Part shown: piece by piece, positions 52,505-59,880 of the stretch
How the letters are laid out: every line of letters begins with the position of its first letter
Numbering within the stretch: the first letter of the stretch is position 1
NCBI RefSeq assembly: GCF_029542205.1
Contig: NZ_CP113783.1
Span: 2,967,001-3,031,000, forward strand
DNA from: Pseudoxanthomonas sp. SE1
GTDB taxonomy: Bacteria; Pseudomonadota; Gammaproteobacteria; Xanthomonadales; Xanthomonadaceae
Direction: 5' to 3'
Length of the DNA stretch: 64,000 nt
Program-made: the position numbers and the translations under genes
The notes under the pieces: model-generated
Databases searched by the model: none
What the model was told of the DNA's origin: nothing
Seen by the model: the letters and a program-made list of their open reading frames with translations, nothing else

Positions 52505-53275
52505 ATGGATGTACTGGCAGAGAAGGTGGCCATCGTCACGGGAGCCAGTTCCGGCATCGGACGCGCGACGGCCAGGCTGTTCGCAAGAGAAGGCGCATGC
52601 GTCGTAGTGAGTGGGCGTCGTCACGCCGAACTCGACACGCTCGTCAGCGAAATCGAAGCGGCGGGCGGGCATGCAATCGCGGTTGCGGGCGACATCAAGC
52701 GCGAAGAAGTTGCAAAAGCCCTGGTCGACACAGCCATCGACCGCTTCGGAGGCCTTGACGTAGCGTTCAACAATGCAGGGGTGCTGGGAGAGACCAAGCC
52801 CATCACGGAGATGTCGCTCGACGAATGGCACGAGACGCTCGACGCCAATCTTTCCAGCGCGTTCCTGGGCGCCAAGTATCAGGTGCCGGCCATGCTGGCG
52901 CGCGGCGGCGGCTCGCTCATATTCACGTCTTCCTTCGTCGGCTACACGGCCGGCCTTCCCGGCATGGCGGCGTATGCCGCCAGCAAGGCGGGCCAGATCG
53001 GCCTGGTCAAGGCCTTGGCGGCCGAATACGGCGCGAGCGGGATCCGGGTGAACGCCGTACTCCCCGGAGGCACCGACACGCCCGCCAGCATCACCAACGC
53101 GCCGGACGCCACGCCGGAGGTGCAGGCCTTCGTTGAGCGTATCCACGCGTTGAAGCGCATGGCCTCGCCAGAAGAGATCGCACGCTCCGTCCTGCACCTC
53201 GCATCGGATGCGTCGAGTTTCATCACGGGGACTGCCTTTCTCGTCGACGGCGGCGTGTCCATCACTCGCACCTGA
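52505..53275 (+). CDS. short-chain dehydrogenase/reductase
   Basis: A 256-residue classical SDR. TGASSGIG at about 13-20, NNAGVLG at about 88-94, the Ser in FTSSFVG and YAASK at about 155-159 are all present, and the C-terminal ITGTAFLVDGGVSITRT is typical of enoyl-reductase-like or 2,5-dichloro-2,5-cyclohexadiene-type SDRs. GGGAG precedes the start. It stands alone between the Lpp region and the NAD-salvage operon. Substrate unknown. Confidence 0.88.
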   Translation: MDVLAEKVAIVTGASSGIGRATARLFAREGACVVVSGRRHAELDTLVSEIEAAGGHAIAVAGDIKREEVAKALVDTAIDRFGGLDVAFNNAGVLGETKPITEMSLDEWHETLDANLSSAFLGAKYQVPAMLARGGGSLIFTSSFVGYTAGLPGMAAYAASKAGQIGLVKALAAEYGASGIRVNAVLPGGTDTPASITNAPDATPEVQAFVERIHALKRMASPEEIARSVLHLASDASSFITGTAFLVDGGVSITRT

Positions 53276-53387
53276 CCTGGAATGATGTGTACTTCGGGTC
53301 GGGAGCGGACGTCAGCCGGGCCATCCCGAATGGATGACCCGTTCAATCCGAGTGTGGACTACTAATACTTGGCAACGAGTGGACGGG

Positions 53388-54812
53388 CTAGAGCCGGGCG
53401 GCGTTGGCGCGGGCGCGGATGTCGGCGAAGGTGTCGTCGTGGACGATCCTGCCGTCTTCCCAAATCGTCACCATCGCATCATCGAAGCCCAGCGGCTTCT
53501 CGACCTCGGCTAGTGACTCGGCCTCGACCGATACCGGGACTGTACGGAAGTTGCCGTACTCGCGGTGCTGGAGCAGGGTCATGCGCCCCCGCTTGCTCTG
53601 CTTGCCCTTGTCGGTCACCGGATCCTTGTAAACATCGATCCACTCGCCGTTGACGCGGGCGGCCGAGCATTTGAGTGCGAACTTCTGGGTATCGCGATCC
53701 AGCCGCTGCAACAGTGCACCACCCATACCGAAGGCCACGTTGTCTGTGGCATAGCCGGCGCTGGTAATGCGCTCTAGGATGGCGCGGATGCTGGTCGGGT
53801 TGATGCCATCGCCCTGGATCACCCGGACGTGGTTGAGCACTTTGTAACCCTTGCCATTGATGCTGTGGCCAAAACTCTCGTCCAACAGCTCCAGGCATTG
53901 GTGCACCACCGCCACCGGATCGCCCGAGTCCGGCCGAATGACGACCGTGGCGCCGGAGTCGATGACTTCCTGCCGGAGCGTCTTGCCCCAGTGTTCCTTG
54001 ATGGCGTGATAGATATCGTAGCTGTCCGACACGACCGCCACGATGGAGTCCGGCTTGGCGAACTGCATCAGCATGTTGCGATAGGCCTGCACCTCGTTCT
54101 CACGACCCCAACTGGTGATCGTGCTGTGCTCGGCGGCGGGAATGGAGTAGCCCGCCATTGGCTCGTGGTAGTAAGCCTTGACCAGTTGCAGGCCGGAGAC
54201 CGTGTCGGTACCCAGGAAGTTGACCAGATGCGCCGCGCCGCCGATGGCGGCCGACTCAACGCTGGAAACGCCTCGACTACCAAAGTCGTGCAACTTGAAG
54301 GGCAACTGGCCTTCCGGATCGTCGCTGGTGCGCTCCAGGAACTGGCGGATGGTCTGCTTGGCGTGCCAGCTGATGGTCGCCACCGTCACGGGATACCAGA
54401 TGCGCAGCAGCATGGTCTCCAGGTAGGACGGCGCCCAATAGGCTTGGGGATCGGTCGATTCGATGGTCATCAGCGCGTTATGCGTTGGCACTACGGTGCC
54501 CTCAGGCACGGCGCGAATTCGGATCGGCAGCAGGCCATGGTGGTGGTCGACGATGTATCGCCAGCCAGCCTCATTGAACGGCTCGCCATGGGCGGCGAAC
54601 AGGTCGCGCGCCTCGTCCACGTCGGCGTGGGTGATCGGCTTGGCAAGGTATTCCTTCAGGATGGCCTGCAGACCGAAGAACACGGTGCGGTCGTAGGTGC
54701 CGCCGCGCGATTCCACGTAGAAGAAGGTAGCGTCCGTACCTGGCGGGTACTGCAGCCAGTGGCTGGCCTTGTAGCTGTCGGTGTTGAGGAGAAGATTGTT
54801 GAGGCATTGCAT
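53388..54812 (-). CDS. nadV: nicotinamide phosphoribosyltransferase
   Basis: A 474-residue NAMPT/NadV enzyme that makes NMN from nicotinamide and PRPP. Near the N-terminus, LLLNTDSYKASHWLQYPPGT matches the family start. The active-site stretches KLHDFGSRGVSSVESAAIGG and VIRPDSGDP are typical, and length agrees with the human enzyme (491). It is downstream of a NadM-Nudix gene (62 nt gap) in the same operon, giving a complete nicotinamide-to-NAD route. GC is somewhat lower than in neighbouring genes, in keeping with transfer; NadV genes are also carried by phages. Confidence 0.93.
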   Translation of the reverse strand: MQCLNNLLLNTDSYKASHWLQYPPGTDATFFYVESRGGTYDRTVFFGLQAILKEYLAKPITHADVDEARDLFAAHGEPFNEAGWRYIVDHHHGLLPIRIRAVPEGTVVPTHNALMTIESTDPQAYWAPSYLETMLLRIWYPVTVATISWHAKQTIRQFLERTSDDPEGQLPFKLHDFGSRGVSSVESAAIGGAAHLVNFLGTDTVSGLQLVKAYYHEPMAGYSIPAAEHSTITSWGRENEVQAYRNMLMQFAKPDSIVAVVSDSYDIYHAIKEHWGKTLRQEVIDSGATVVIRPDSGDPVAVVHQCLELLDESFGHSINGKGYKVLNHVRVIQGDGINPTSIRAILERITSAGYATDNVAFGMGGALLQRLDRDTQKFALKCSAARVNGEWIDVYKDPVTDKGKQSKRGRMTLLQHREYGNFRTVPVSVEAESLAEVEKPLGFDDAMVTIWEDGRIVHDDTFADIRARANAARL

Positions 54813-54874
54813 GACGGAAGCTCCTTCGCGTCGAGTGAAGCCGGCGGTCTATCCACCAGCGGGAGAGGTCGGGA

Positions 54875-55924
54875 TCAGCCCCGGCCCAGGAAGAACTCCA
54901 GAATGTGCAGGTGGTCCTCGAACAACTTGGGACCCATGTCGAGCGCTTCACTGACCGGGATCCAGCGGGCCTTGTCGGCATCATCGCCACCACGCACCTC
55001 TGGCAGCTCACCGGTCGGGAAGTCAAAGTGGAAGGCGTGGGTAATTGTGCGGCCGCGCTGGCTGCGCTCGGGGTGGTCGAACACGTGCTGACCCTTCAGC
55101 GACCCCTTCAGTACTGGGACCGGGATCTTGAGGCGCGTCTCCTCCCGCAGCTCGCGCAGGCAGGAGTCCAGCAGACCCTCGTTCTGGCCGACGAAGCCAC
55201 CCGGCAGCGCCCATAGACCCTTGCCTGGTTCGGCGCGGCGGCGCACCAGCAGCACGTGGCCCGAATGCACCACCACCGCATCGGTGGTGACGAAAGTGGG
55301 CGCGTAGGGAGCGTCCTTCCAGGCCGCCTTGTAGTGCTCGATGAACTGGTACTCGGCCACCAACTGGCCGTAGGACGGTGAGCTCTTGCGGAAGGCTTCC
55401 AGCATGTCGTACACCGGCGCCGGTACATTGCCGCGTAGCATCAGCAGGGCGCCGTGGAAATCGATGGTGCCCGCCTCGAACAGGTAGCGGCGCAACTCGG
55501 TGGCCGACAGGGTCTCGGTGTGCTGCACGTCCACCAGCGGCCATTGCGGGAACTCGCGCAGGTAGTAGCTCGAGGCGTCCTTGTCCATGCCGATGAGGCC
55601 CACTTTAGCCTCGGCATCACCGCCGTCGCTCCGAATCGCCTCAGCCACGGTACGCTGCACGCCAGCGATCCACTGGGCCTCGTTATAGAGGTGGTCGCGC
55701 AGCGGACGGATCAGCAGACGATCGCTTGACCCATCGAGGGCAGCCTGGATCATCACCGCACGTTCGGCCACGGTCCAAGGGTTACGGAGGCTGCGGGGGG
55801 TGTCGGCAGAGCCGACGAGGAAGATCAGTTTGCTGGCCCGGCTGAGTGCGAGGCGGGCGACGGCGGCATGGCCATTGTGGAAGGGCTCGAAACGCCCGAT
55901 GAAGACCAGATAGTCGTATTCCAT
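54875..55924 (-). CDS. nadM: bifunctional NMN adenylyltransferase/Nudix hydrolase
   Basis: A 349-residue two-domain enzyme. The N-terminal nucleotidyltransferase (residues about 1-180) has GRFEPFHNGH at 10-19 and the closing SATELRRYL motif for ATP. The C-terminal Nudix domain (from about 195) has the Nudix box at about 241-263: GGFVGQNEGLLDSCLRELREE then TRL, the last conserved Gly being Arg. Similar NadM-Nudix fusions turn NMN into NAD and hydrolyse ADP-ribose. First gene of the operon with NadV. A TTGACT...TAGGAT promoter lies just upstream. Confidence 0.92.
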   Translation of the reverse strand: MEYDYLVFIGRFEPFHNGHAAVARLALSRASKLIFLVGSADTPRSLRNPWTVAERAVMIQAALDGSSDRLLIRPLRDHLYNEAQWIAGVQRTVAEAIRSDGGDAEAKVGLIGMDKDASSYYLREFPQWPLVDVQHTETLSATELRRYLFEAGTIDFHGALLMLRGNVPAPVYDMLEAFRKSSPSYGQLVAEYQFIEHYKAAWKDAPYAPTFVTTDAVVVHSGHVLLVRRRAEPGKGLWALPGGFVGQNEGLLDSCLRELREETRLKIPVPVLKGSLKGQHVFDHPERSQRGRTITHAFHFDFPTGELPEVRGGDDADKARWIPVSEALDMGPKLFEDHLHILEFFLGRG

Positions 55925-55978
55925 GAGAATCCCTCATGTCGTTGTGCGTGCCTTGGGTCTGTCCCGCGGCTGCTTAAA

Positions 55979-56006
55979 ATCCTACGCCTGCCATAGCCGG
56001 AGTCAA
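55979..56006 (-). promoter_or_regulatory. sigma70-type promoter of NAD-salvage operon
   Basis: On the reverse strand, TTGACT (56001-56006) and TAGGAT (55979-55984) are spaced by 16 nt. Transcription would start near 55972, giving a leader of about 48 nt before the NadM start. The -35 matches consensus in 5 of 6 bases. Confidence 0.5.
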
Positions 56007-56105
56007 GTGCCTGCCCTGTAGGAAAAGAAGGCGGATGTCCGCTTCCCGCCAGGAACAGACATCCTCGGGGGCGTTCCGTTGAACGCCATGCTCCCTAAGC
56101 GAAGC

Positions 56106-56462
56106 TCAGCTTCCCGTCCGTTGCCCGATCCATAGACGGTTGCCGTCGGGATCTTCGATACGGAACTCGCTCATCCCGTAGAAGGGATGGCCGATCGAAG
56201 GCACGTCCAGGCCACGCCGCCGCACATCGCGGTGGTAGGCGAAGATGTCGTCGGGGTACAGGTAGATCACCGAAGTGCGCGGTGCATCCGGCGGCTGGTT
56301 GATCGATTCGTCCACCATCAGCCGGCACTCGTCCAGCACCAGCATCGCCCAACGCCATTCGTCGTTGCGCTTTTCCACGGCAAAACCCAGCTTTGCGTAG
56401 AACTCCACGCTCGTCGGCATGTGGCGGACGGGCAGCATCGGGATCACGCGCTGCATCTTCAT
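56106..56462 (-). CDS. VOC/glyoxalase family protein
   Basis: A 118-residue vicinal-oxygen-chelate fold protein. It shows VIPMLPVRHMPTSVEFYAKL at the start and SEFRIEDPDGNRLWIGQ at the end, with SVIYLYPDDIFAYHRDV in the middle. Small members bind bleomycin-like drugs or are glyoxalase/dioxygenase-like enzymes; the specific role is unknown. AAGGAG lies upstream. The start overlaps the TetR gene's stop by 4 nt, so it is the second gene of a regulator-first operon. Confidence 0.8.
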   Translation of the reverse strand: MKMQRVIPMLPVRHMPTSVEFYAKLGFAVEKRNDEWRWAMLVLDECRLMVDESINQPPDAPRTSVIYLYPDDIFAYHRDVRRRGLDVPSIGHPFYGMSEFRIEDPDGNRLWIGQRTGS

Positions 56463-57058
56463 CCTCTTCTCCTTGGCCAGTCGTCGGCGGAAACGCCGGT
56501 CTGTAGTGCGCGCGTGGCCGCTGCCGTGGACAGCTGCAACGCGACGGCGAGTTCCTGCGCACTGCACTTGGCGTCGCCCAGCAACCACGCCACCACGGGC
56601 GAGAACAGACCATCGGCGAGCCCATGTGCGGCAAGGCGCACGGGAATGCGCAGGCGGCTGCGCTGCGCCTGGGACAGCGTGTTCTCCACGTGCATGACCA
56701 GCGTGGAACGGACAACACGTAGCGCAGCGCCCTGGAAGAGACTGCGCGCGAGCGCGCGGTTCTGCCAGAAATGTTCGAGCATCGCGCACACCTTGTTGAC
56801 GTCCGCCTGCTCGCCCACCAGATTGGCCAGTGTCTGGAAAGGCCCCTCCAGGCTGGCGGCAAGCAACTCGTCCTTGTTGCGGAAGTGTTCGTAGAACGTC
56901 GAGCGGCTGACGCCCGATCGCGCCAGCACATCGCCGACGCGGATCTCGTGGTAGCGCCGACTGAGCACCAGCGAGAAGAACGCCGCCATCAGGTCCTGGC
57001 GCGTGCGCCGCCTGCGGGGATCTTCGTTGGGTTCGAGCTGCGTCATGAGCGGGATCAT
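56459..57058 (-). CDS. TetR family transcriptional regulator
   Basis: A 199-residue TetR regulator. The N-terminal helix-turn-helix is clear: IRVGDVLARSGVSRSTFYEH then FRNKDELLAAS. The C-terminal ligand domain is divergent. The start at ATG 57058 is supported by GGGAGG 9 nt upstream; frames starting 21 nt earlier or 12 nt later also exist. It heads an operon with a VOC protein and is divergent from a membrane protein gene 95 nt away, which it may control. Confidence 0.86.
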   Translation of the reverse strand: MIPLMTQLEPNEDPRRRRTRQDLMAAFFSLVLSRRYHEIRVGDVLARSGVSRSTFYEHFRNKDELLAASLEGPFQTLANLVGEQADVNKVCAMLEHFWQNRALARSLFQGAALRVVRSTLVMHVENTLSQAQRSRLRIPVRLAAHGLADGLFSPVVAWLLGDAKCSAQELAVALQLSTAAATRALQTGVSADDWPRRRG

Positions 57059-57153
57059 CCCACGAACCCTCCCGGACATTGGGCCGCGATTGTCCGGAAA
57101 CCAGCCGTGATCGCCTCGCTAGCCTGTACGCTCCATCTTCGCAGGGGCATCGC

Positions 57154-57864
57154 ATGACCACGACTTCCTCCCGCGCGACAGGCGCAGTGCTGTCCGGCGT
57201 GTTGCTGATCGCGAGCGGAGTGCTGGCGCCGCTCATCATGATCTTCCATCCCACCGCGCAGGGCGGCGACATGGCGTCGCGGCTCACCAGCCTGACGGAA
57301 ATCTCGGCGCTCAGCCGGCACGTGCACCTTGCGATGATCATGTGCATCGTCGCCCTCTGGCTGTCGCTGGCCCACCTCGCGCGGCGATGGCAGGACAATG
57401 GCTGGGTATGGACCGCAATACGCGTCTACGCCCTGGGCGCCGCTGCCATGCTGGGCGCCGCACTGATCAGCGGCTTCCTCATCGGCGACTACCTGCAACG
57501 CGTCCTGCCGTTGATCCCACGCACTGAGGGCGCGCTGCCTTCGGTACTGCTTGCTTTCTCCGCCAATCAGGTGCTGGCGGGATTCGGCACGCTCGGCATG
57601 TCGGCGGGAATCGTGCTGTGGTCGATCGCGATGCTGCGCCAGGCCGGGCCACTGGCGACCACATGCGGCGCCTGCGGCGCGATCGCGGGCCTGCTGTGCC
57701 TGATCGGCTATGCCACTGGACTGATCTCGCTCGACGTCCCCGGCATGACGTTCGTGGTCGTCGCGCAGAGCCTGTGGTACTGCCTGCTCGGCCTGTGGGT
57801 CTTGCGAGCTTCACCGGGCGTCGCGACCGCGACATCCACCGATGACGGCCACCGCGTTTCTTGA
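57154..57864 (+). CDS. multi-pass membrane protein, function unknown
   Basis: A 236-residue membrane protein with six or seven predicted helices (for example AVLSGVLLIASGVLAPLIM, HLAMIMCIVALWLSLAHLA, AAAMLGAALISGFLIGDYL and TFVVVAQSLWYCLLGLWVL). No known family was recognised. It is divergent from the TetR/VOC operon and may be the target of that regulator. The start at MTTTSSRATG follows GCAGGGG. It is probably transcribed alone. Confidence 0.65.
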   Translation: MTTTSSRATGAVLSGVLLIASGVLAPLIMIFHPTAQGGDMASRLTSLTEISALSRHVHLAMIMCIVALWLSLAHLARRWQDNGWVWTAIRVYALGAAAMLGAALISGFLIGDYLQRVLPLIPRTEGALPSVLLAFSANQVLAGFGTLGMSAGIVLWSIAMLRQAGPLATTCGACGAIAGLLCLIGYATGLISLDVPGMTFVVVAQSLWYCLLGLWVLRASPGVATATSTDDGHRVS

Positions 57865-57932
57865 ACTCCTCTGTGGATCGGCGATAAGCGCGGGACGTTG
57901 ACTGCCGCGCGCCCGCTGTTTCGAAGTGGCGA

Positions 57933-59162
57933 TCACCAGGAAAGACAGGCGGTCACATTCGCCTCGTCCACTTGCAGCGAGAATTCCCAGCCGTTGCGCT
58001 CACACAGTCGCTGGACGATGCCCAACCCCAGGCCATGTCCGTTGGAAGAGGCGGCGGCCGGCGTGAGCCGCCCGACCTCGTCATCGCCCAACCGGTTGGT
58101 GACCAGAAGCGCGTGCTCCTTGAGGAGCACCGTGATCGGCCCCTGCCCTCCGGGCGTTTGCTCGAACGCGTTTCGAACCAGGTTGGTGACGGCGATGAGG
58201 AAGGCCTGCGGATGCCCTCGAACGACCGGTGTCGCAAGACTTTCGACCTCGACGTCGACGCGCTTGCCGTTCAGCAGGTAGCGCTGCTGGTCGACCGCCC
58301 GGCTTACCAAGGGCGCGACCGGGAACTGTTCGCCATACAGGCCGTCGTCGGCTTCGCGGGCGATGCACAGGAACATCTCGATCGTGGACTTCATCTCGAG
58401 CGTCGCGCGCCGGATCCGGTCCACCGCCTTTACGTCGTCGGCCGACAGATCGCTTTGCTCCAGCAGTTCGAGCGCGCCCGTGATCACGGTGATGGGCGTC
58501 CGCAACTCGTGGCTGGCGGAACCGGTGAAGTCCCGCTCGCGTACGACGAACGCGCTGATGCGCTCGAGCGTCTTCTCGATGGCACCGGCGAGGACGCCGA
58601 CCTCGTCGCTTCCGAACCGGCTGGACTCGATGAGCTTGTGGTCTCCGGCGGAAAGATGCTCCAGGTCGATCCCCGCGACCACATCGGCGAGCTGCACCAC
58701 CGGCGCGACCGCTCTCCGCATCACCAGGACGCCCAGCCCGAAACCCAGGGTGCCGAGCACGCCCACGACACCGGTGATGACGAGCAGCCACCACCAGTCC
58801 TCGGAGGATGCCGCCTCGATGCCGGCGACATCGAACACCACGAAGGCGCGCCCCCCTGCATTGTCGGCGGGGACCACCGCGACATGCAGCTCTTCGGCGA
58901 CAAACTCGTACACGCCCTCGTCAGGGCCTGCCTGCGCCCATTCCCTCAGGGGTTCCGGCAAGCTCCCCGCATCGTCGTAGCCCCGAAGACTCGTCGTGAG
59001 ATCGGGATAGTTCTCGGCGGCGCGTTGCAGCTGATTGACCAGCACCCGGTCTTCACTGAAGCGGATGGCCGCGTAGAACGCGAGCCCCCAGGCCACGCTG
59101 AGTCCGACCACACACAGCGCGAACGCATACTCGACACGCTTGCGCAGACTTTGTCGCAGCAT
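57933..59162 (-). CDS. two-component sensor histidine kinase
   Basis: A 409-residue sensor kinase. A first helix (about 14-34), a periplasmic part of about 85 residues, a second helix (about 122-145) and a HAMP-like linker precede the kinase core. The H-box reads FTGSASHELRTPITVITG (phospho-His), the N-box NLVRNAFEQ and the G-box GHGLGLGIVQRL. Its ATG overlaps the response-regulator stop by one base (TAATG). It is the third gene of an operon with a TonB receptor, suggesting it senses that receptor's ligand or the envelope state. Confidence 0.92.
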   Translation of the reverse strand: MLRQSLRKRVEYAFALCVVGLSVAWGLAFYAAIRFSEDRVLVNQLQRAAENYPDLTTSLRGYDDAGSLPEPLREWAQAGPDEGVYEFVAEELHVAVVPADNAGGRAFVVFDVAGIEAASSEDWWWLLVITGVVGVLGTLGFGLGVLVMRRAVAPVVQLADVVAGIDLEHLSAGDHKLIESSRFGSDEVGVLAGAIEKTLERISAFVVRERDFTGSASHELRTPITVITGALELLEQSDLSADDVKAVDRIRRATLEMKSTIEMFLCIAREADDGLYGEQFPVAPLVSRAVDQQRYLLNGKRVDVEVESLATPVVRGHPQAFLIAVTNLVRNAFEQTPGGQGPITVLLKEHALLVTNRLGDDEVGRLTPAAASSNGHGLGLGIVQRLCERNGWEFSLQVDEANVTACLSW

Positions 59163-59866
59163 TACGGGGAATCCTCTGCGATGCGATATCCGATCCGATG
59201 CACCGTATGGATCAATGGCCGGTCGAATGACCGGTCGATTGCCTGCCGCAGCTTGTACATGTGCGAGCGGAGCGCATCGCCATCGGGCCGCTCGTCGGCC
59301 CACAGCAGCGTTTCGAGCTCGTCGCGATCCACGACGGACGGGGACTCCTCCATCAAACGCCGGAGCAGCTTCATGCCGGCAGGGTTGATCTCGACCCGTC
59401 GCCCCGCCCGATGCACCTGCAGCGTGGACCGGTTCAATGTCAGGTCGCCGACGGTCAGCAGGGTGTCGGCATTGCGGTGGCTCCGCTTGTACAGGGCCCG
59501 GATGCGCGCATGCAGCTCCTGCAGCGCGAATGGCTTGACCAGGTAGTCATCGGCGCCGGCGTCGAACCCTCTGAGCCTGTCGTCGAGCGTGTCCTTCGCG
59601 GTCAGCATGAGGACGGGCGTTTCGATCTCGGCATCGGCCCGCAACCTCTGGCAGAAGGTGAGGCCATCCATCCTCGGGATCATGAGGTCCAGGACGATGA
59701 CGTCGAACGGATTCGTCAGCGCCAGGTTCATCGCGGTGACGCCGTCGTGGGCGAAATCCAGGACATAGCCGAGCTTTTCGAGGTACGTGGCAATGTTCCC
59801 GCAGATGTCGCGGTTGTCCTCGACGATCAACGCCCTGATGGGCGCAGCATCAAGAGCGCGTGCCAT
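59162..59866 (-). CDS. OmpR family response regulator
   Basis: A 234-residue response regulator. The receiver domain has the acidic pocket (IVEDN), the phospho-Asp in VIVLDLMIPRMDG and the conserved Lys in DDYLVKPF. A winged-helix DNA-binding domain follows (from about 140; INPAGMKLLRRLMEESPSVV ... HTVHRIGYRIAED). GGGAGA lies 7 nt before the ATG. The gene is 14 nt downstream of the TonB receptor and partly overlaps the kinase gene, so all three are one transcript. It may feed back on the receptor gene. Confidence 0.92.
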   Translation of the reverse strand: MARALDAAPIRALIVEDNRDICGNIATYLEKLGYVLDFAHDGVTAMNLALTNPFDVIVLDLMIPRMDGLTFCQRLRADAEIETPVLMLTAKDTLDDRLRGFDAGADDYLVKPFALQELHARIRALYKRSHRNADTLLTVGDLTLNRSTLQVHRAGRRVEINPAGMKLLRRLMEESPSVVDRDELETLLWADERPDGDALRSHMYKLRQAIDRSFDRPLIHTVHRIGYRIAEDSP

Positions 59867-59880
59867 CTGCCGTCTCCCGT

